Below are positions 50,790-63,313 of a DNA stretch of 64,000 nucleotides, piece by piece. Numbering within the stretch: position 1 is the first letter of the stretch; every line of letters begins with the position of its first letter. The stretch lies in contig CAJFCJ010000021.1 in NCBI GenBank assembly GCA_904063045.1, forward strand, positions 186,001 through 250,000. Reading direction: 5' to 3'. Origin of the DNA: Dimorphilus gyrociliatus (Eukaryota; Annelida; Polychaeta; Dinophilidae). A program made the position numbers and the translations under genes. The notes beneath the pieces were generated by a model, which searched no databases, had not been told where the DNA came from, and saw only the letters and a program-made list of their open reading frames with translations.

Positions 50790-53718
50790 CTGTATATTAT
50801 TATATATACAGTAAACAGTATATATACTGTAGATATGTTAACCTTGATGATTTAAACAAAAAACAATCATGCTGGCTGAATTATGGATGCCTATTTAATT
50901 TCAGCATGTATAGTATAGATAAACACTTAACATAGAGAAAGCTTATACAGAATATGAATATATACATATATACATTATCATATACAGTATGTTTACATTG
51001 CAGAATACACCCCATATGGTAAATTGTGGCTGATCTACATTTGTATGCATTTAGAGGCTATAAGCTTGTTTACAATTATATAATGATAAATAGAATAATT
51101 TAACTGTGTACAATGAACAAGGAAGATATATTAGTCTATTAAATTTTTACCATAAAAACTTTTAAATACAAGAGAGTAATTTCGTTTGAGAGATGTTATC
51201 AGTTACTTTGACGGACGATAGACGTTCCTGTCTCCTCTAATGTATTATTTACAATCGTACACTGATACTGTTGTAAAGAGGTCTTTGAAAAGTCTGATTA
51301 GGACAATTGTAAATTAAGGCCAATTTAAGAGCTAAAAGAGATAGGAAGCATATATTATAATATATATATATATAGTACAAAATATATCTTATTTTTCTCT
51401 ATGTTACAGAGAAAAAAAAAATAACATACAGTCGGTTGAACAGCAGCCAAAATCGATTTGTAGTTTATTTTTCTTCAACGGGAAATACTCAAGGGTCTTG
51501 TAAAAGCGACCGTGTAGAATAATCTCTTACTTATTTGTACAGTATATAATTTAAATATTACTATTGTACCGATGGAAATAAGGTTTCTGAAATATTATTT
51601 TGTTTGAAAACCCTCTCTATTAGGCAGTTGTATATGGAATATGACTAATATATATATATATATATATATATACTGATTTACTATACATGGTTCAATATGT
51701 AAACTATACTTAAAATTTTCTATAAGGCCTATACAAAATATATATTTCAATAACCAACGGCATATTAAGAACGTTTTGTAACGTAAGGAAATCATTTGCT
51801 AGAAATAACTACTACTATTAAAAAAAATAAAAACTATTACGTCACTAGATGCCATATCTTGACGGTATTATAATATCTCTTATTTCTTTTTGTGACTTAT
51901 AACATTTCGCTGAAATTTGATAAGTAAAGAATTTTTCCTCATTTCTTCGTACAGTTTGCCTATGATTAAAATTTGACGAGATTTGATATATAATTTAGCC
52001 TTTGTACACGTTTTTTTTACAGTTAAAAGAGTCATGTCAATTCTAATATCATACTATCGAAGGCAGGTCATAGAGTGGTTGAGGAAAAAAGAAGGAAAAT
52101 AATGAAATCTTTATTATCACTTTGATGAATAAGTAATAATATTACTAACAACCAAAATATTTGTCACAAATTACAAAAGAATACTGCTCTATTAATAATT
52201 AAACTTGATTAATTAACGGTTGCATTGGTTAGCTGAACCGTGCATTTGTATATATATATTGGTAAGATGGAATGAAAGGCAAGAATAGAATAAAACAAAA
52301 GAAGGAAGCAGAACAGTTGAAAATAATAATGAGAATGAGAAAATAGGCCTAAAATATTTTAAAAAAGGAATTTTTTTCCAAGATATTTTTCATACACTGC
52401 ATCCCAAGATTCGAGTAAATCTCTTTATCTAAGAAAAAAAAAAGAGTGTTAGAACCAAATATAGTAATAGAATATTGATTTTTTTCAATCCATCGCGTGT
52501 AATTATAATTTAAGACTTTCAATATCTAATTAATCTTACTCCGTCACTTTCCTCTTCCAACCCTCTCAGTGCTTTTTATTGTATAAGTAGTTTTTCCAGA
52601 AAGAAATTAAAAAATATAGAATTAAAGTACTGTAGGATTTTTTCATTATATTCACAATATACTATATACTATATATACAGTATATATATATACTGTATAT
52701 ATATATTTACAAATACTAATAGAATAAGAAAGCTCATATTCATTTTATTTAAAACTTAATACTTGGTTAACTTGATCGAATATACAGTATTAAATCTTTT
52801 AGTTAATATGATAATCTCTATCTTTTTTAATACACAGCCTTATTTAATAACACACATATACAGCATATATATTCATTTTAAACATAAATAATTAATTCTT
52901 GTTGATATATTAATTAATTTTATATAAAATGTGTGCATAGATACTTGGATTTGTCTTTTCCAATCTGTATTTATATAGTTTATATACTATGTATAAACAA
53001 TATATAATGGTTTTATAGGATATTGTCGAATGCTCTTGACGAAGGGCATAAATTGGTTTAAGGCCCTTTAAAGAGATTGGAAACTTTTTTTTGTTCAGAA
53101 TAACTTTTTTGTAGGCAAATATATAAAATAAAAAGAAAAAAAATTCTTCCCGCCTAGAGTTTTTATTGTATGATAAAGTATCTATCTTAAATGGGCAAAC
53201 ACAGTTAAAATATGTAAATATAAGTATAGAAGGAATTGTATCAAACAGTAAAAAAGAGAGTCGTGACAAACTTCCGTCTTTAAACAGGTAATACTAAACG
53301 ATTCTTAAAAGCTCGGTTGAAATGCAATAGTTTTTATTTCGTTTATGGAAAAAAATATCAAATATTAAACAATTAGCTGGCGGTTAAAGCTTAAAGAAAA
53401 AAAATGTAAAGTAGGTTAAACACCGAAATAAGCAGCAATAAAAATAGAATAATAAAGATAAGAACTACTACATTCGATTACCGTCGAAACGAGCCAGGCT
53501 CCGTATATTGATTAGCTAAAAAGCTTTGGCAAGTTTTTAAGACATTCTATCGATCTATATGCCATCTATCGGTAGTCGTTTTATTTCGACTTAGCAATGA
53601 CAAAGACGGTATAAGGAAAATATAGATAGATCTCTGAATGGGAAAGTGGCTCTGGGATAGAGTGACATCGGCGGTTCAATGTACCTAATTGGTCTCCTTG
53701 GGCTAGCACTTTGACTTC
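50406..53718. other. PKA-R 3' flank, AT-rich
   Basis: Contains (TA)n tracts at about 50465-50490, 50755-50780 and 51650-51672, several ACAGTATATA-type interruptions, TAGGCCTA at 52344-52351 and an AGATGGC copy at about 53561. No gene seen. Confidence 0.5.
52670..52703. repeat. Perfect 34-bp palindrome in TA-rich DNA
   Basis: Two arms centred at 52686/52687 contain ACAG (52677-52680) and CTGT (52693-52696) inside alternating TA sequence, making a perfect inverted repeat able to extrude as a cruciform. Confidence 0.8.
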
Positions 53719-53821
53719 TTATTCCCAACTTGTAATTTCGTCTTGACCGTCGTCCAATTGTTCCACTAATAACTTTAGCATTGATGTATCTTCAGAGCTA
53801 TAGCTTGAATTATCAACGAAT
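53719..53821 (-). CDS. Candidate terminal coding exon of an unidentified gene
   Basis: Minus-strand frame after an AAAG acceptor-like site, encoding about 34 residues with charged, non-repetitive composition (contains SSEDTSMLKLLVEQLDDGQD and ends in SWE before TAA). The segment is GC-richer than its flanks. No upstream exon or homologue was identified, so this is a weak call; it could be a conserved noncoding element. Confidence 0.2.
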
Positions 53822-56800
53822 CTTTAAGAATGTCAGTCTTTCTAATAGCCTTTAAAAATAATTTAAAAAAGAGGATGGTATATAAACTCCTTAAAAAATC
53901 AACATTAATAATAAATTACATTGCTAATAAACGAATTTAGTATAAATAATTTAAGGAAGAATATCTAAAATAGCTTTTTAAGCGATGATGAAATAAGACA
54001 TTCGGATCCTTCTTCTTAGTATAATTGATAAAAACTAATCTTCCTTTAACATCTTTCAATCTTTTCCTTCCTTTCAAAATCACCTGCTCACTCAGTCTCT
54101 CTAAAATAAGTGAAATAATAATATATCTCCCTCTTAAATCCGTTTGAAAACATTCCCAACTGAATTCGAAGAAATGCTTTGTAAAAAACTGCAAAAAAGA
54201 GTGAACGTAAGCAGTTCCAGTTCGAGAATAAGTGAATTTCTAGGTTAAAAATAAAACAAAACGTCAATCTGTAAAATTGATTAAGCTTATGTACAAGGAA
54301 ATCATTTTTAAAATGTCAAAAAAATGATTGAGATCTTATTCAATAGGCCTATAAATTTCTAATAATACCTTTTAATAGAGCTTTTAAGTAAGTAATAAAA
54401 AAGTAAAATCATATTTTATTGAAAATATTGAAATTGTTTCTTTAAAGAGTAGCATCAATTAGTAATTATTTGCTATATATTAACTTTATTAATGTTCAAT
54501 AACAATTTAATTAAAAATATGAACGGTTTTCAATTAATATAGATTTACTAGTTTGTTACTATATAATAATTTATTAAGAAGATATGACTGAAATGAAATT
54601 TCCATGCTAAACAAATTACAACTTGAGGGTAGGAAGAGAGAAATTATCAACGTTACAGATTCTAGGTAGCTTTAGGCAAAACTTATACTAAAAAAAGAAA
54701 AATTTAGAACAGAGGATGATGAAAAAAGAAGAAAGACATGTCAGGAGAAATGGAGATTGAGACAGAGAGAAACAGAGATAGAACGGTACAGACAGGGACA
54801 TAGATATAGACTTTACAAGACCTATGAATGTATATATATATATATTAGTATATATGTGAAAGGGCGATTGAAAGAAAAAAAAGCTTAGGAAGAATAAAAA
54901 GAGAAGAGAGTAAGGATAATCAAAGAGAAAGATCTACCGCCTCTTTCCATTTGTTAGTTGAATGAATTAATTTTAAAGGGAAAATATTGACTTATGCCAA
55001 TTATTAAGTTATAATAAGATGAAAAGTGATTTGTCAAATATTTTTCTGTCAACTAATTTTATGGGTCACATCATTCTCTTTTTAAATATTCTAGTTTAAT
55101 GACATCTTTTGTCCGTCTATTTATCGATAGAAATACTTTTAATTTCACACACTCTCCTATTTAAACTATGAAATTCGAGTATGTATAGAAAACTCTTCCG
55201 TAATTAACAATATTCCTGGAATTGACAGTGGCTGCGGTGACAAATTTTACAAAAAATCTATTGCCCATAGGAAAGCATTAGGAGGAGAGATTTTGTTAGG
55301 GAATTGATAATATCTTCCATGAAAGAGAAAAGTATAGATGCTCTTGTCGTCATTGTACTCATTCACTTTCTTTTAGAAAACGTGTTAATCCGTTCTTGCC
55401 TGAATAGGTTTTTGGTAGGCTAAAAATATAAAATTTTTTTAAAGGTAATATTCCTCTGTTACCTTCTGATTCTAGGATATTAGACTTTGTTCTATTAATC
55501 GACATTTGTATGTCAACGTAAATTACTTGATCAACTAGAATAGTGTGCTTTAAGTGGATCTATCATATAGCCAAAGTGGGAAGAGAGAAAATGTACTTAA
55601 TGAATGGTTGTATACATATTTTGAAAATATTCACTATCTCAGTTTATATTTAATTATTAGTCATCACAAATATATCACGCAATGTTCCAATTTTGTTTAG
55701 TAAAACTTTTGGAATACTCTTTCGGTAGCCGTCTAATGCGGAAATTCAACGAATACTAACGGATTATTTCCAGTTTTCTACTCCAATACAATAAATACTC
55801 TCTTTTTTTCGGATCTATATCAGCCTAGCAGCTTCTTGATATCATTTGGTAAGTTATAAGAATAGAGACAGGTGGATTCTTGTTAATCGTTTTTTTATTC
55901 ACTCTGTCAATATATCAATCATTTTCTTCTATTGTTTTTTGTCAAATTAATCAAAATTTTCAAAGACAGAAAAGATGTTACGTTGACATTCTTCACTGCT
56001 ACTAATAGATATATTGGATGAAATGATTAATAATTTTCTTTTTGTTCGGATATCAAATAAAGGAGTAATAAATCTTTATACTTTAAATAAATCGTTAGAA
56101 TTAAAGTTATTGTAGAAACAGAGCGAAAATGGAGAATTTACCGAGATGGAATAGATGCGATATTTTGCTTGAAAATAACTGAAATTTTATTATTTTATAT
56201 TATTACTATTATAACTTTACTTAGTTGTGTTTAGCTGAAAAGGGTGTGACATTGAAATTTCTTTTAGCAAACAGTCAAGTAGAAAATGCGGGTGGCGGAT
56301 TATTTATTGCGTGCCATCCGTTTATTATGATATTCTTTGATTATGATTTATATGCTATAAAAATTAGTATGCAATTTACTCTATCATTTTCTTTGATTGC
56401 TATTGAACTTAATGAATTAACAGTTAAGAAAAGTCTCTTAAGAGGAAAATATATAATGTATAGATATATATAAGTTAACTTTTCTTCCTTTAAATTAGTT
56501 AGCAAAAAAACAGTCCTTTTATGATTAAGAGCTCAATCAGTTCTGTTTATACGATTATCATGACGTTCTATTTACTGTAAACTCGAAGCCAAGATACATT
56601 TTTCTCTTTTGTTAGCTCATTAAATATTCAGAAAATGATATCCTTATAAATAGCTTACACAGAAGGTAACCTCTTCTAAGGCAAAATTTAAACATACTAT
56701 ATATACAGTATATATAGTATAGTGTAAAAATAGTGTATACATGTTTTATTTTACTAAACTTGCTTTGTATATATTTAAAGACGATACATAGAATCAGTAG

Positions 56801-59800
56801 TAAATGTATAGAAGCCCATCTTATTCATATATATACAAATGAATGTGTATTCTTATACAAAGAAAAAAATAATTCTAAACTGTAGCTTTGTTCTTTTAGC
56901 AATAAAACGTTATGATCTTGGAAATATTCTGATCAGTTATAAGGCTTTCACGCCCCTTCCTCTTTATTAACCGCCTCTTAATTATAGTCTACGAATATTT
57001 CTTTTTCTTTTCGGATATATAACATGCCTATCTACTTTTTCTTTCCTTCTTTTCATACTTACATTTACTTTTGTGATAATTTTTTCTTTTTATCTTAGGA
57101 TACATTTACATTTTTTCTTTCATTATCTTTTATCCTTTCAATCCTTCTATTTATTAAATATTTTTTTATAAAAATTCAATATACTAATACACTGTGTTTT
57201 GTATTATAAATGTATCCTACCTATTCCTTTTAACTGCAGACGATACTGTAGGTAAATTTGTTACATCATTTGCGCATAAATTGTCTTTAAAAGTATATCT
57301 ACAGAATGCATATTTGCTTATAAATCTATTAAAATATTACGTAAATCAAAGATCTTTTATGTATTTAACATAACGGAGTGATATATTACTAAATTTAGGG
57401 CAATAATATAGAGAAAGTACTGTATTTTTAAGGATAGGGCAAACGCTAAACATATACTAATAAAGATATAGTTCTACAAATAGTTAACAGTTTGAATACT
57501 TTTAAAAGGCTAGAATAAACTGGAGATCAGTTGAAGTAAGATAGACAAAGGCAGAGATAATAAGAGTTATAAAGAATGAATTAGTGAAAAAATTTTATAT
57601 ATTTAGATGTCTAAGCGATCTTACTAAAGAAAATTAGTGACTATGTAGAAAGAGGATATGTTTCTTTTTAAGATAGTAGAAAAATGATGGCGTGTCAGTA
57701 GAGTTATAACGGTGCAATAAAAACGTTCCCTACTAGGCCTATGCTTAGACTTTTCCGAAATAGTATTCGTAAGCAGTTTCTTCTCATTTTTCGTATTTTT
57801 GGTTTTCCTAGGCAGTAGTGACGTATCTTAGCAAATATGGGTTTGAGTATGAGATTCCTGCTTCTCATATCTAATCAGTCTTATCCTATACCTAAAATAA
57901 AGCGTTCTCAGCGCAAGGTTCAACAACTCTGTGGCGTCCCTATAGCAACGACGCTTATAGGCAAAAAAAAATCGACAATGTTAGACGGAGGTCAACTTTG
58001 TACATATCCCGATACTGAAAATCGATAAGCTGAACGGGTCAATCTATCTATCGACTATGGGAAATTAGACGCCCTTACGTCTTAATCGTTAGTAGCGTTT
58101 CCGTATGGATTTGTTTAGTGGTTAACTAAATCTTTGTAAAGTAGGAAATTGTTTCTCTTCGAATTATCTTTCAAAGTTATTGTAAAGAGAAAGATATTAC
58201 GACAAAAGCATGCAAAGTTTGTCAATATATTTATTTACTTAAAAGCATTATCGGCAAAGTTATTGTAAACGAATCAACATTAAAAGAGGGGAAAAAGTAA
58301 AGAGGATATTTTCCTCCTTAATATTATATATGTCTTTTTCTCAAAATTTTATCCTCTTCTTGATTATCTTTAATTAAAATTACCTTGATTACAATTTCAC
58401 TGATTAACTTGTAATAATTTTCGAAAAATCCACCTACTTAGGAGAAAAGGGTAACAGTTAAAGATACACGGAGGAAAGATAGGCAGAAAGAGAGAAAGAG
58501 AGATAGACAGATAGAGGGAAAGTGGGAAAGGCAGGGACAGAAAGAAAGAAGGTTAAAACTAGAAATTATGATAAAGAAGATAATAATGATAATAATTCAT
58601 AATGAAGAAAAATTCAATAACCTCCATTACTATAAAAAACGATTATTAGTTATCCCAGGTAAAACATTTAATTGCTTTAATTGAATATTTAATATATTTA
58701 AAAATGTCTACTCTTTTCCACTTTTCTCTTTTTTTGCACCTCTTCTCTCTAATGACTAATTTTTTTGTATAATGCAGTTTTAGTTGGAGGCCAAGCTTTA
58801 ATGTTTTAAGGTTAAGTCACATATAGCACGTCATACTATCACGCACACTTTAGAGCAGAAGGTGTTTATTATTTTACTAAACTGAGATGAATATGAGAAA
58901 AGGAGTGGACAAAGAAATGTACTTTAAATGTTTAATAGGAAATTACTTTATAAAATTACATTTGGTAAAATATACTGTTTTATTAATAGGTGAATAAGTA
59001 ATAATAAGGTGAAATTCAATCAAGAATAGTTCACTCTTTAGTCACGAGAATTGCAGTTGAACAGTAGTATATAAGTACTACTAAGACCATATAAAATCTT
59101 TTAAAAGTGTGGCTGAACTAATTGTGGGACGTTTATCGTTTTATCATTTACTGTCTAACTGTCTTAGTAGGAGGTACTTAGAAAGTGCAATTACTATTTA
59201 AAGTAGCATTAATTAACAAAACTGGTTGATGATACCTTTTATGAAATTTCGAAAACTAAAACGGTAATAAAAAAATGGCAACTATGTAGAGAGGAAGCTA
59301 CATAAATGTCGAAGTGGGGATTTTTTACTAAGTGCAAGTTGTCGTGTTGATTTGAAAGGGAATCAGTTGCCGACGTTCGGCTCTTTTCGTGACTGTCGAA
59401 AAACGATTCTAAATGCAATAGCTATTGTCTAACGGTTAGTAACCTCGGTAGATGGCGATCAAAAAGTGACTTAAGTTGCAGATTTTATTGCATTTATATA
59501 AAGAAAAATGAGTACATAGATATTAGGAGACACATATTTTACATGCTTAAGCTTTGATTTTTCTATGCGATAGATATAAATATTCCCTACAAGAACCTTT
59601 ATTTCTATTGACGTTATTACTGTCTAGATAACTATAAATTGCCATTTTCCTTTTAGAAGCATAGGGAAAGCGAGTTTGTCAAGTGAATCATTGATTCTTT
59701 TCACCAACAACTTTTATAATGTTTGTCTTATACTTTATTAGAAAAACCGTAAAATACAGCTGCCAGCTCCACTTTATGGAAAAGTCAATTATTATGATGT

Positions 59801-61141
59801 TATTCAGTATTACTCTTGCTTCTTTTATACTTTTTTTCTTGTTTTTTGATTTTTCTTTTATTTTTACCTTCATATTCTTGTATAATGAAAAAGTATAAGT
59901 TTAATATAGGAGAAATCAGTCGTTATGTTTTGCTAAACAATTAATAACTTGAGACTTAATTCTATTCGACAAGGTTTTTTATAGATCTTTTAGAAAGGAT
60001 TTAACTGGATATTTTGTAATCTACATTGATGTAGATTGGGAAAAGATGTGAGATTGCGCTCTTTAAACGTTTTGTCGATATCCTAAGGTAAACTTTCTTA
60101 TTCCATCATCTTTACAAGAGTAGGAAGTAAAAGCAATTTGTTCCAAAATGTTAGCATCTTATTCTGAAACTTGTTTCCATTTCTATCCTATAAGCTCGGA
60201 AGGGCATTTTACTAATAGTGATTCTAAAGAAGGATGTAAAAAGTCCATAGAGTTTTAAATAAAGGTGAATCTTCTTTCAATAATCCATTAGTCAGGATGT
60301 TAAATCGATTTTAAATATGCTAAGACACTGTATTCTCAAATAGATTACCAACAAAGATATTAATAGTTTAACAAATCCTTAAGGAATGATATCAATAAGA
60401 AAAACCCAACTAATACTGTCACTACCATTGACCTAGAACTTTTTCTATAATTTCTTTTAATAGCCTCGTAATTAACTCATCAAGAGCAAGGATTTGGAAG
60501 TTTTATATTACCACCTGTATGTGTTTTTCAATTGAAATAAACAAATATAACAATTGCTGATGACAAGTAAATAGTAAAAGGAAAATAAGAGAATCGAGAA
60601 GTAATTTCATTCGGGGAGAACCTCAAAAAGGAATACTTCTAAAAAGACATTTTGAAAAAAGAATATGTCGCTAAAAGGGTTGGAACATTAAGAGTAGAGA
60701 CTTGTGACGATGGTGCCATTGTGGATGGGAAATTGTATTTCCTGAGTAGATCCGATTTGTAGATTATAATAAGGTGACCATCTAGTTTATATTCATATTA
60801 TAAAAGACAGAACCGATTGGAGCGAATTCGACGGAAGTGGAATGAATATGAAAAATATCGAATGATTCAGTTTTCCCAATAAAGAAGGAAATTGAAAAGA
60901 AGAATTTTAGAGCTTTTACCCATTCAACAGAGATGCTAGATTGAGGTCAAAGATAATGAAAATTCTTTTTAATAGCATCAAAATTTTCACATTTGCAAAA
61001 AAGAAGCTCGTATCCCTGAAACAAAAGAAAAAATATACAAACGAGGTACTTCAAATAGTTTGCTCTTCCTACACTTAAGAAAAAAGAAGAAAAACAACTA
61101 TTTCTTTTATCTTTTTCTCTTTTTGCATCCTTTACCCAAGT
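53822..61141. other. Gene-poor AT-rich region
   Basis: No gene could be supported. Features are TA tracts, TAGGCCTA at 54344-54351 and 57734-57741, a GA-rich stretch near 58475-58540, and an AGATGGCG copy at 59450-59457. Minus-strand frame 53937-54194 and plus-strand frames 56225-56473 and 57837-58028 lack domains and starts in good context. Confidence 0.5.
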
Positions 61142-61309
61142 ATCATTAATATTCATGAACGGTTGGATAACTTTGAGAAATCTAATTTAAATTTGCAACC
61201 TTATGAACTGTATGAATTTACTAAGCAAAAAGCCAAATTATCAATTGGAAGTTGCGGTCAGATGGAAGTCAATGATTACGGATGCGGAAAATTTCAAATT
61301 AGTCGTTGA
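61142..61309 (+). CDS. Candidate terminal coding exon of an unidentified gene
   Basis: A 55-codon frame with mixed, non-repetitive composition (for example HERLDNFEKSNLNLQPYELY, ending GCGKFQISR) follows an unusually good polypyrimidine tract and CCCAAG, an acceptor-like site, and ends in TGA. There is no ATG at its start, so it would be an internal or last exon. No upstream partner exon and no homologue were recognised. Confidence 0.2.
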   Translation: MINIHERLDNFEKSNLNLQPYELYEFTKQKAKLSIGSCGQMEVNDYGCGKFQISR

Positions 61310-62466
61310 CGCCAGTTAAGATAAATAAGAAAGAACCTAGCTCTAAGGGTATTTATGGTTGAGAGGCATCAATAAAACACCAAAAAGGCCAATATTTTAA
61401 TACATACAAATTATTCAATGTCAACATAGGAACTGATTTGAATAACATCCTTATACTGGAAGTAATTTTGAAACGTATATTTCTCATTGCTTGAATCTGG
61501 CCGAGAGAGATTTTCTTATCTTTACGGTTGTTTTACTGAAACTAAGCAGGATAAAAATCTCGTTAATTTGTAAATACATATGTCCAAGCAAACTTGACTA
61601 TCAAATAAGTGTAAGCTTTTAACATTACAAGTATTCCTTTAATCATTTCCTCGTATACGTCAATCGGAAAGGCAGTGAAAAAGCGAACAAAAAAGGTCTA
61701 TAATACGATTAAGTTAATTCATCCGCTTAAGGGAGCAATCCTGTACGAATGAGTAGCAGGAAAAGAGATTTTACTAATACAATAGAGTGTACGCCACAGT
61801 CACTATGGGAGGTAACTATATATGTGCAGTATCATTTAATATTTAACAGCGAAGATTCTCACCGCTAACATTTCTTTTCCTTCATTCTTCTTCTTATGCT
61901 TTTCCCCCAATCTTCCTTTTACTGAAGAAAAACTAATTGTTAATGTCTAATAAGTGAAAAAGGAAGAGGAGTTGACCAAGATTAACTTTTTCCTTTCTCG
62001 CTTCTCACACATTTAAGTGACAGCTTTTATTTTAACTCTCATTTAAGAATAGGAATAATTCTTTGGCTTTCAATTACAAATTAGGAGCAAAAGAAGAAGA
62101 AAATAAATAGTAGAAGAAGACAAATAAGAACTAGATGTTGGAGATTAGGGGAAGAGGAGAAATTGTACTTCTATTCTGTGCTTATTCTAAAATACTGCTT
62201 ATACACTATCTTTCATTTTATTTTGGATATTTTACCAAGAAGAAGAAAAAATTCAAGACAAAAAGACATATCAAGAATAAAATTTGCATGATCGTAATTG
62301 ATTCTTGGTTTGAAATCAGTTGCTTTTGCAATCCAACGAGTTCGTGACTGTTGTTCGAAACTACGATTCTATAATTAATGGGAATTTGGAATGGTTTTTT
62401 TTCTTCTTTCCATTTCCAGTGATACCTTCTTCTCGGTCAATAGATGGCAGCAGAAGATATACTTAT

Positions 62467-62468
<2 letters not shown>

Positions 62469-62503
<35 letters not shown>
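62469..62503. repeat. (TA)n microsatellite
   Basis: About 35 bases of uninterrupted alternating T and A. Confidence 0.95.
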
Positions 62504-63275
62504 ATAATTAATCTTTATTATAATAGTAATAATAATAATAATAGAGCCGAAGGTAATGAAAGTTTTGTAAAAACGACCAAATTCTTCGCAGACATAAAGT
62601 ATTAATCTTTCTACTTTTCTATTAAATAATGCTCCTGTAATTTTAAGATGCTAATAAAGGTTAATCGTTCTATGTTTATTAAAGTATGATTTTTGTCAAT
62701 GCTTAACTAATCAGTTAAAGACTATTTCGGCCATTTCTTTTAATCAATCAAATGTTTATTAACCTTTATTAGAAGTCTTCTAATAACATTTGAACTAAAG
62801 TAAACCAGCCAGGGCTAAGAGAAAAACTGTCAGTTTTAAGCAGAGTACAGTTTTCAATAGACATTTTTGTTTACAGAGGCATATCTCCTTCTCCCCTCTG
62901 CAAAATAAATGACAGTGTAAAAAACTGTAAAGCCATAAATATATATTATTACCAATGTTTACCATCCCTTAATTAACAGTTTGTCTTAAGCCTTCGGCCT
63001 AATAGTACATCACTTTTCCTCTTTTTTTAGCATTTGGTAGCCCCCTGACAATTTCTTGTAGTAGGTCAAATCAACCTAATTTTTCACTAGCTAAGCAAAT
63101 TTTCTATCTTTTAAAATCCTATTCAGAGAAAACAAACTCCGTTACCGATGTTGGGCAAAATAGGAAAGAGAGCTAGAGGGAGCCATAGTCTAACATAAAA
63201 GAAGGAAATTTTTTTTGTTTATCAAACTATAGAATGAAGTATAACTAGATTAACTCACAAAAAAGAGTAGAAAAA

Positions 63276-63281
63276 AGAAGC

Positions 63282-63312
<31 letters not shown>

Positions 63313-63313
63313 A
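63276..63313. repeat. (GAA)n trinucleotide repeat
   Basis: Purine-only GAA repeat with a few interruptions. Confidence 0.9.
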
